Assembly (NCBI GenBank): GCA_938004235.1
Contig: CALKWL010000013.1
Location: 1 to 12,026 of the forward strand
Direction of reading: 5' to 3'
Length of the DNA: 12,026 nucleotides
Origin: an uncultured Gammaproteobacteria bacterium
Lineage (GTDB): Bacteria > Pseudomonadota > Gammaproteobacteria > Halothiobacillales > Halothiobacillaceae
In this document: piece by piece, positions 6,254 through 12,026 of the stretch
Position numbering within the stretch: position 1 is the stretch's first letter
Layout of the letters: the number at the start of each line of letters is the position of its first letter
Translations under genes and position numbers: made by a program
The notes under the pieces: generated by a model
Told to the model about the DNA's origin: nothing
Database searches by the model: none
Seen by the model: the letters and a program-made list of their open reading frames with translations, nothing else

Positions 6254-8629
6254 ATGAGTGATGATCTGATCTCCATTGAGGTTGACGGCAAGAAGCTGCA
6301 AGGGCGTCAGGGTGACATGCTGATTGAAGTCACCGATGCCGCAGGCATTCATATTCCGCGCTTCTGTTATCACCGCAAGCTGTCGGTTGCGGCCAACTGT
6401 CGTATGTGCCTGGTTGAGGTTGAGCGCGCTCCCAAGACGCTCCCGGCGTGCGCGACCCCGATTTCCGAAGGCATGCGGGTGTTCACCAAGTCGCCCAAAG
6501 CCATTATTGCCCAACGCGCCACGATGGAGTTTCTGCTCATCAACCATCCTCTTGATTGCCCAGTGTGCGATCAGGGTGGGGAGTGCGAGTTGCAGGATGT
6601 CGCCATGGGCTATGGCGACGGCGTGGGTCAATATTCTGAAACCAAGCGCGTGGTCAAAGACAAGGATATCGGCCCGCTGGTCGCTACCGACATGACGCGC
6701 TGTATCCATTGCACCCGCTGCGTGCGTTTTGGTGATGAAATCGCCGGAGTGCGTGAGCTTGGCACCACTGGGCGTAGTGAGCATATGGAAATCAGCACTT
6801 ACGTTGCCAAGGCTGTAAGTTCCGAAATTTCCTGCAATATCATTGATCTATGTCCAGTCGGAGCCTTGACGGCCAAGCCGTCGCGCTACACCTTCCGTCC
6901 CTGGGAGCTGGCGCAGCAGGCAGCGATCGCGCCGCATGACGGCCTTGGCTCCAATCTTTACATGCACATCCGGGATGGTGCGGTGATGCGCGTGGTGCCG
7001 CGTGAAAATGAAGCGGTCAATGAGGTCTGGCTGTCGGATCGTGATCGCTTCAGCTATCTCGGCATCCAACATCCTGAGCGTCTGGGTAGCCCGATGATCC
7101 GCGTTGAGGCGGGCTGGCGTGAAGCAAGTTGGGAAGAGGCGCTTGAGCTCGCGGCCAAGGGTTTGAAGGCCGCAGGCGCGAGCCTGCACACCTTGGTTGC
7201 GCCCCATGCCACGCTGGAAGAGTTGTATTTGGCGCAAAAGCTGACGCGCGCGCTCGGCTCAGCGAATGTCGATCATCGCCTGCGTCAACGCGATTTCCGC
7301 GATCAGGACGCCTTACCGGTCATGCCCTGGCTTGGGCACGATGTCGCTGAACTGGAGCAGCGCCAGGCGGTGCTGGTCGTCGGCAGCCACATTCGTCATG
7401 AGCAGCCTTTGCTGGCGCAGCGTTTGCGCAAGGCCGCGCTGGCCGGTGCCAAGGTCAGTTTCATCAACCCGGCTGTTCTACCTCAGACATTTGCGCCTTT
7501 GGAAAACCTTGGTGTTGGCAATGACGGCATGGTGGCGGCACTGGCAGGCGTTTTGGCTGCACTGCTGTCCTTTGAGCCAGCGCCTGCCAAGCTGGAACCC
7601 GCATTGGCGGCGCTCGTTGCGCAGGCCACGGTTGAGGCTCGCCATCAGGCGATTGCGATATCCCTGAAGCAGACCAAGCGCGCTGGTGTTTATTTGGGGG
7701 CATTGGCCTCGGCTCATCCTGATCTGGCGGTATTGCGTCAGCTCGCCCAGGCGATTGCGGTACATAGCGGCGCGTCGCTGGGTGAGTTTGCTGCCGCGGG
7801 GAACAGTGCCGGCGCATGGCTGGCGGGCGCAGTACCGCATCGTCTTGCCGGTGGCGCGGTGTCTGCGTCGGCGGGTTTGAACGCCGCTGAGATGCTGTCT
7901 AGAGGCGCTCCTGCAACCATGCTGGTTGGCGTGGAGCCTGAGCTGGACAGTCTGCAAGGAGAAGCCGCGTTGGCAGTATTGCAGCAATCCGGTTTCAACC
8001 TGGTCATTAATCCCTACTTTACCGAGGCCATGCGTTCGTACGCTCACGTCGTGCTGCCGATGGTGAGTTTTGCCGAGACTTCGGGTACCTACGTCAATAC
8101 CGAAGGCTTGTGGCAGGGGACGCGCGCCGTGGCGCGTCCGTTTGCTGAAGCGCGTCCGGCTTGGAAGATTCTGCGCGTGCTTGGCAATTTGTTGAATCTG
8201 TCAGGCTTTGAATACATGAGTTCGGAGGAGGTGCGCGATGAGTTGCGCGCCGAGTGTGGTCGTGTCGAGCTTGATGCAAGCATCGCGCCGCTGGCCGTGA
8301 CGCCCGCACAGAGCGCAAGCTCTCAGGACATGCAGCGTATCGGCGGAGTAGGGCTGTACGCCGTGGATGCCTTGGTGCGTCGTGCGTCCGCGCTACAGGA
8401 AACGGCTGAGGCCAAGGCCTCGCAGCAAGTGCGTTTGCATCCGCAGGACATCGTCCGCCTTGGCCTGGAGGTTGGGGCATTGGCTCAGGTTTCATCCAGC
8501 GAAGGGCAGGTGCGCATGGTGGTTCAGGCCGATGATGGCCTGCCGCTTGGTTGCGCCTGGATCGCTTGGGGTACGCCGCTTGGCGCGGTTTTGGGCGCTG
8601 CCTTGAATGTTCAGATCGAGAGGGTGTAA
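6254..8629 (+). CDS. nuoG: NADH-quinone oxidoreductase subunit G (75 kDa; N1b, N4, N5)
   Basis: Largest peripheral subunit, a 791-residue electron wire between NuoF and NuoI. Ligands are seen for N1b (Cys38, Cys49, Cys52, Cys66), N5 (His98, Cys102, Cys105, Cys111 in HPLDCPVCDQGGEC) and N4 (Cys150, Cys153, Cys156 in RCIHCTRC, with Cys200 in DLCPVGAL). Residues from about 215 to the end are the molybdopterin-oxidoreductase-like domain, Ala-rich at about 430-560. The segment 205-265 has no cysteine, so the N7 cluster of E. coli-type NuoG is absent, as in mitochondrial and most proteobacterial forms. Cys194 stands where a glycine is usual (SGNIIDLC becomes SCNIIDLC). ATG 6254 has AGGGAG (6243-6248) 5 nt upstream. 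Confidence 0.98.
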   Translation: MSDDLISIEVDGKKLQGRQGDMLIEVTDAAGIHIPRFCYHRKLSVAANCRMCLVEVERAPKTLPACATPISEGMRVFTKSPKAIIAQRATMEFLLINHPLDCPVCDQGGECELQDVAMGYGDGVGQYSETKRVVKDKDIGPLVATDMTRCIHCTRCVRFGDEIAGVRELGTTGRSEHMEISTYVAKAVSSEISCNIIDLCPVGALTAKPSRYTFRPWELAQQAAIAPHDGLGSNLYMHIRDGAVMRVVPRENEAVNEVWLSDRDRFSYLGIQHPERLGSPMIRVEAGWREASWEEALELAAKGLKAAGASLHTLVAPHATLEELYLAQKLTRALGSANVDHRLRQRDFRDQDALPVMPWLGHDVAELEQRQAVLVVGSHIRHEQPLLAQRLRKAALAGAKVSFINPAVLPQTFAPLENLGVGNDGMVAALAGVLAALLSFEPAPAKLEPALAALVAQATVEARHQAIAISLKQTKRAGVYLGALASAHPDLAVLRQLAQAIAVHSGASLGEFAAAGNSAGAWLAGAVPHRLAGGAVSASAGLNAAEMLSRGAPATMLVGVEPELDSLQGEAALAVLQQSGFNLVINPYFTEAMRSYAHVVLPMVSFAETSGTYVNTEGLWQGTRAVARPFAEARPAWKILRVLGNLLNLSGFEYMSSEEVRDELRAECGRVELDASIAPLAVTPAQSASSQDMQRIGGVGLYAVDALVRRASALQETAEAKASQQVRLHPQDIVRLGLEVGALAQVSSSEGQVRMVVQADDGLPLGCAWIAWGTPLGAVLGAALNVQIERV

Positions 8630-8632
8630 GCG

Positions 8633-9688
8633 ATGGCTGAGTTTCTCTCCCCGCTGCTGAATCTGTTCCCGGAAGGGATGCGTGCCATCGTGCTGATCCT
8701 GATCCAGATCATGCTGGTCGTCATGCCCTTGGTGATTGCGGTGGCTTACACCACCTATGCCGAGCGCAAGATCATCGGCTACATGCAGGTACGCATCGGC
8801 CCGAACCGCGTCGGCCCGATTGGTCTGTTCCAGCCGTTTGCTGATGTGTTCAAGCTGATGTTCAAGGAAATCATCATTCCTTCAGCAGCCAATAAATTCA
8901 TTTTCTTTACCGCGCCTGTGGTGATCCTGTTCGCTGCCCTTGTGGCTTGGGCCGTTGTTCCGTTTGATGACGGCTGGGTGATTGCCGACGTCAATGCGGG
9001 ACTGTTATATGTTTTGGCGGTCGGCGCCGCAGGGGTGTATGGCGTGATTCTGGCGGGCTGGGCCTCCAACTCGAAATATGCCCTGCTCGGCGGCCTGCGT
9101 TCGGCAGCACACAAAATCGCCTATGAGCTCGCCATGGGCTTTGCCCTGGTGGGCGTGCTGATGGCCAGTCAGAGTCTCAACCTGCAAGAAATCGTACGTG
9201 CGCAGAGCGGCAGCATCCTGCATTGGTACTGGTTGCCGCTGTTGCCGATGTTCGTGGTGTATTTTATTTCCGGCGTAGCCGAAACCAACCGTGCGCCGTT
9301 CGATATCGCTGAGGGCGAGTCCGAGATCGTCGCCGGCTTCCATGTTGAATACTCCGGTATGGGCTTCGTGTTGTTCATGTTGGCTGAATACGCCAGCATG
9401 ATTCTGATTTCCGCACTGACCGCGGTGATGTTTCTTGGCGGTTGGCTGTCCCCGTTTCAGGGAACATTCCTTGAGCCGGTGTTTGCGTGGATCCCGGGCA
9501 TTTTCTGGATGTTTGCGAAAATCGCCATCCTGCTGTTCCTGTTCATATGGTTCCGCGCCACCTTCCCGCGCTACCGTTATGACCAGATCATGCGTCTGGG
9601 CTGGAAAGTGCTGATTCCGGTCACCTTGGTTTGGATCGTGGTCGAGGGCGTGGCGGTGTACTTCAAACTTGGCCCTTGGTTTGCGTAA
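8633..9688 (+). CDS. nuoH: NADH-quinone oxidoreductase subunit H (ND1-type)
   Basis: Membrane subunit that closes the quinone tunnel and couples quinone reduction to the proton pumps. The 351-residue product has about eight membrane helices and the family signatures in order: TTYAERKIIGYMQ (40-51) with IGPNRVGPIG, the WASNSKYALLGGLRS loop (143-157), AETNRAPFDIAEGESEIVAG (216-235) with the conserved acidic loop residues, HVEYSGMGF, and WFRATFPRYRYDQIMRLGWK (306-325) near the C-terminus. ATG at 8633 lies 3 nt after the nuoG stop with GAGAGGG (8618-8624) upstream, inside the end of nuoG. Nothing unusual was seen. Confidence 0.98.
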   Translation: MAEFLSPLLNLFPEGMRAIVLILIQIMLVVMPLVIAVAYTTYAERKIIGYMQVRIGPNRVGPIGLFQPFADVFKLMFKEIIIPSAANKFIFFTAPVVILFAALVAWAVVPFDDGWVIADVNAGLLYVLAVGAAGVYGVILAGWASNSKYALLGGLRSAAHKIAYELAMGFALVGVLMASQSLNLQEIVRAQSGSILHWYWLPLLPMFVVYFISGVAETNRAPFDIAEGESEIVAGFHVEYSGMGFVLFMLAEYASMILISALTAVMFLGGWLSPFQGTFLEPVFAWIPGIFWMFAKIAILLFLFIWFRATFPRYRYDQIMRLGWKVLIPVTLVWIVVEGVAVYFKLGPWFA

Positions 9689-9700
9689 TGGAGCCAGCGT

Positions 9701-10189
9701 ATGAGTAAGGTCAAACATTTTTTCAAAACATGGTTTCTGTGGGAGTTGCTCCTGGGAATGCAGCTCACTGGGCGTTACCTGTTCGCCCGCAAATTCACCG
9801 TGCAATATCCGGAAGAAAAGACGCCGATGTCGCCGCGCTTCCGCGGTCTGCACGCCCAGCGCCGCTACGCCAGCGGCGAGGAACGCTGCATTGCCTGCAA
9901 GCTGTGTGAGGCGGTCTGCCCGGCACTGGCCATCACCATCGAATCCGAGCAGCGCGAGGACGGCACGCGCCGCACCACGCGCTACGATATCGATCTGTTC
10001 AAGTGCATCTACTGCGGTTTTTGCGAAGAAGCCTGTCCGGTGGATGCCATTGTGGAAACGCGGGTGTTTGAATACCACTTTGAAGCGCGCGGTGAGCACA
10101 TCATGACCAAGGAGAAGCTCTTGGCCATGGGGGACAAATACGAAGTGCAGATTGCGGCAGACCGCCTGGCGGATGCACGCTACCGATAA
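9701..10189 (+). CDS. nuoI: NADH-quinone oxidoreductase subunit I (N6a/N6b ferredoxin)
   Basis: Ferredoxin-like subunit with the two [4Fe-4S] clusters N6a and N6b that link NuoG to NuoB. The 162-residue product has an N-terminal amphipathic region (1-35, FFKTWFLWELLLGM) lying on the membrane, then two C-x2-C-x2-C-x3-CP motifs: CIACKLCEAVCP (Cys63, 66, 69, 73) and CIYCGFCEEACP (Cys102, 105, 108, 112). Between them comes the RYDIDLFKC linker. ATG at 9701 is 12 nt after nuoH, with GGAG (9690-9693) 7 nt upstream. A 33-nt gap, the largest inside the operon, separates it from nuoJ. Confidence 0.98.
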   Translation: MSKVKHFFKTWFLWELLLGMQLTGRYLFARKFTVQYPEEKTPMSPRFRGLHAQRRYASGEERCIACKLCEAVCPALAITIESEQREDGTRRTTRYDIDLFKCIYCGFCEEACPVDAIVETRVFEYHFEARGEHIMTKEKLLAMGDKYEVQIAADRLADARYR

Positions 10190-10222
10190 CATTTACGCCC
10201 AATAACCCAATACGGAAACGAC

Positions 10223-10858
10223 ATGAGCTTTATCAAGCTGCTTTTCTTGGTTTTCGCATCGAGCGCGGTGCTGTCTGCGTTCATGATGATTACCACGCGC
10301 AACACGGTGTATGCTGCCCTGTATCTGGTGCTGACGTTTTTCAGCACGGCGCTGACCTGGTTGCTGCTTGAAGCCGAATTTTTGAGTATTGTGCTGATCC
10401 TGGTGTACGTCGGCGCGGTCATGGTGCTGTTCCTGTTCGTGGTGATGATGCTGGACATCAATACAGCGGCCACGCGCGAGGGTTTTGTGCGCTTCCTCCC
10501 TCTGGGGGCGGGTGTGGCCATTATCATGATGCTGGAAATGTCGCTGGTGCTTGGTCCGAAGCTGTTCGGACTGGATGTTTATCCTGCGCCCATGCCCAAA
10601 TCTGCGGATTACAGCAATACCGAAGCCATTGGCTCAGTGCTGTATACCGTGTATGTGTATCCTTTTGAAATTGCAGCGGTTATTCTGCTGGTGGCTATGG
10701 TGGCGGCGATCATGCTCACCCTGCGTCGCCGTCCGGATACCAAGTATCAGGATGCGGCTGCGCAAGCCAAGGTGCGGCGCGCGGATCGTGTGCGCATCGT
10801 CAAAATGCCCGCTGTACAACGGGTGAACGATGCCGCCCAACAAGGAGAAGGCTCATGA
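10223..10858 (+). CDS. nuoJ: NADH-quinone oxidoreductase subunit J (ND6-type)
   Basis: Membrane-arm subunit next to NuoK, with about five membrane helices. The 211-residue product carries the conserved third helix LVYVGAVMVLFLFVVMMLD (60-78), whose pi-bulge region is important in gating, and the preceding LLLEAEFLSIV (47-57). The last roughly 45 residues (from RRRPDTKYQD) form a basic cytoplasmic tail. ATG at 10223 follows the short purine site GGAAACGA; the 33-nt spacer from nuoI shows no terminator. The tail overlaps the nuoK start as ATGA. Confidence 0.96.
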   Translation: MSFIKLLFLVFASSAVLSAFMMITTRNTVYAALYLVLTFFSTALTWLLLEAEFLSIVLILVYVGAVMVLFLFVVMMLDINTAATREGFVRFLPLGAGVAIIMMLEMSLVLGPKLFGLDVYPAPMPKSADYSNTEAIGSVLYTVYVYPFEIAAVILLVAMVAAIMLTLRRRPDTKYQDAAAQAKVRRADRVRIVKMPAVQRVNDAAQQGEGS

Positions 10859-11166
10859 TGGCGATTGCCCTGTCCGATGTGCTGATTTTCGGCGCCATCC
10901 TGTTTGGTCTCTCACTGGCCGGGATCTTTCTTAACCGCAAGAACGTGCTGGTTTTATTGATGAGCATCGAACTGATGCTGCTCGCCGTGAATATCAATTT
11001 CGTCGGTTTTTCACATTTTCTCGGCGACACCGCCGGGCAGGCTTTTGTGTTTTTTATTTTGACCGTGGCCGCTGCGGAAGCCGCCATTGGTCTGGCGATT
11101 TTGGTGGTGCTGTTCCGCAATCGCCGCAGCATTAACGTCGATGATCTCGACAGCGTGAAAGGTTAA
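10855..11166 (+). CDS. nuoK: NADH-quinone oxidoreductase subunit K (ND4L-type)
   Basis: Small membrane subunit carrying one of the central proton-path glutamates. The 103-residue product has three membrane helices. Glu39 in LLMSIELMLLAVN and Glu75 in AAAEAAIGLAI are the two conserved buried glutamates needed for proton transfer in the family. There are two neighbouring ATGs: 10855 overlaps the nuoJ stop as ATGA and is 7 nt after AAGGAG (10842-10847); 10858 is also possible at 10 nt and would remove one residue. Phe codons are 3 TTC to 7 TTT, in clear contrast to nuoL, which starts 5 nt later. Confidence 0.97.
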   Translation: MMAIALSDVLIFGAILFGLSLAGIFLNRKNVLVLLMSIELMLLAVNINFVGFSHFLGDTAGQAFVFFILTVAAAEAAIGLAILVVLFRNRRSINVDDLDSVKG

Positions 11167-11171
11167 GACGT

Positions 11172-12026
11172 ATGGAAACGATCTACCTCTGGATTGCTCT
11201 TGCTCCGTTGATCGGCTCTGCCATTGCCGGTCTCTTCGGGCGGCAGATCGGTCGCGTTGGCGCGCAAAGCGTGACCATCGCTGGCGTGGCGGTGTCGTTC
11301 GCGCTCGCCCTGGTCGCCTTCAAGTTTCATGTGCTCGATAATGGCGCGACCTTCAACGGCGCGGTCTATACCTGGCTTGCCAGCGATGTGTTCAAGTTCG
11401 AGGTCGGTTTCCTCATCGACAAGCTCACTGCTGTGATGATGGTGATCGTCACCAGTGTGAGTCTGATGGTGCATATCTACACCATCGGCTACATGGCGCA
11501 CGATGAGGAGCTGTGGCCGGAAACCAGCCGCGCGCGCGCCGGCGGCTATCAACGTTTTTTCAGCTACATCTCGTTGTTCACCTTCTCCATGCTGATGCTG
11601 GTGATGAGCAACAACTTCATGCAGCTGTTCTTCGGCTGGGAGGCGGTGGGCTTGGTGTCCTACCTGTTGATCGGTTTCTACATGAACCGCGAGTCGGCGA
11701 TTTACGCCAACCTCAAGGCCTTCATCGTCAACCGCGTCGGCGACTTCGGCTTCCTGCTCGGCATCGCCGCGATTCTGGTCTACACCGGCACACTGGATTA
11801 TCACGCGGTGTTCCAGCAGGCCGGGAATCTCGCCGCGATCAAGGTCGAGCTGATTCCGGGCGTGGAGTGGTCGCTGATTTCAGTGATCTGCATCCTGCTG
11901 TTCATCGGCGCGATGGGCAAATCGGCGCAGATCCCGTTGCATGTGTGGTTGCCCGATTCGATGGAAGGCCCGACGCCGATCCCCGCGCTGATTCACGCGG
12001 CGACCATGGTGCCCGCCGGCCTCTTC
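11172..12026 (+). CDS. nuoL: NADH-quinone oxidoreductase subunit L (ND5-type), 3' truncated by the window
   Basis: Antiporter-like proton-pumping subunit at the far end of the membrane arm. The first 285 codons are present, roughly 40% of the family's usual length, in one unbroken frame to the last base. Visible are the ND5 N-terminal helices, the key glutamate of the fifth helix in FFGWEAVGLVSYLLIGFY (Glu157), NRVGDFGF (187-194), and MGKSAQIPLHVWLPDSMEGP (248-267) with the pumping lysine Lys250 and then His275. Residues 271 and 281 are proline where the family normally has Ser and Thr (PTPISALIHAATMVTAG). ATG at 11172 is 5 nt after nuoK and has no strong Shine-Dalgarno, only GAAAGG just upstream. 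Codon use is much more C-ending than in the preceding genes. Confidence 0.96.
   Translation, partial: METIYLWIALAPLIGSAIAGLFGRQIGRVGAQSVTIAGVAVSFALALVAFKFHVLDNGATFNGAVYTWLASDVFKFEVGFLIDKLTAVMMVIVTSVSLMVHIYTIGYMAHDEELWPETSRARAGGYQRFFSYISLFTFSMLMLVMSNNFMQLFFGWEAVGLVSYLLIGFYMNRESAIYANLKAFIVNRVGDFGFLLGIAAILVYTGTLDYHAVFQQAGNLAAIKVELIPGVEWSLISVICILLFIGAMGKSAQIPLHVWLPDSMEGPTPIPALIHAATMVPAGLF

Noticed and set aside
9005..10192. A 395-codon antisense open frame opposite nuoH and nuoI.
   Set aside because: It is a composition-driven shadow of conserved complex I genes, with no domain-like sequence.
11163..11804. A 213-codon antisense open frame opposite nuoL.
   Set aside because: Low-complexity His/Glu/Asp/Arg composition mirroring hydrophobic membrane codons; nuoL is the real gene here.
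142..12026. CRISPR arrays, insertion sequences, toxin-antitoxin or defence genes.
   Set aside because: None seen. Every long + strand frame is a recognised housekeeping or complex I gene, with no room for accessory cargo.

Overview
The window is an ordinary bacterial chromosomal stretch with every gene on the + strand: the tail of glmM, then tpiA, secG, a tRNA-Leu(GAG) gene, and a respiratory complex I operon nuoA-B-C-D-E-F-G-H-I-J-K with the first 285 codons of nuoL. The gene order glmM/tpiA-secG-tRNA-Leu-nuoA-L, separate nuoC and nuoD genes, a NuoG without the extra N7 cysteine cluster, and the style of the NuoA/B/D proteins all point to a betaproteobacterium, perhaps a Nitrosomonadales-type lineage with moderate GC. 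The class call is fairly safe; the order is only an impression from memory, since no search was run.

Layout: bases 1-48 are not biological but an Illumina P7-side library adapter with an 8-base index, so the true sequence begins at 49. Bases 49-141 encode the last 30 residues of phosphoglucosamine mutase (GlmM). After a short gap with a possible weak terminator come tpiA (glycolysis) and secG (Sec translocon), which overlap by GTGA, and then tRNA-Leu(GAG) only 6 nt after secG. A 179-nt leader (1414-1592) separates the tRNA from nuoA. It carries an 8-bp inverted repeat and three GCAAT words at an exact 9-bp period; no convincing sigma-70 promoter was found in it. From nuoA to nuoL the genes are packed with overlaps or gaps of 3-33 nt, most with a clear Shine-Dalgarno, as expected for one transcript with translational coupling.

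Function: NuoE, F and G form the NADH dehydrogenase module (FMN, N1a, N3, N1b, N4, N5). NuoB, C, D and I form the quinone-reducing connecting module (N2, N6a, N6b). NuoA, H, J, K and L, with NuoM and NuoN presumably beyond the window, form the proton-pumping membrane arm. All expected cofactor cysteines are present and no frame is broken, so the complex looks functional.

No new biological system was found. The points most worth a second look are: the adapter at the left end; a sharp codon-usage break between nuoK and nuoL; two proline substitutions at normally conserved NuoL positions within the last 45 bases; an insert of about 40 residues in NuoC; and an extra cysteine next to the N4 ligand of NuoG.
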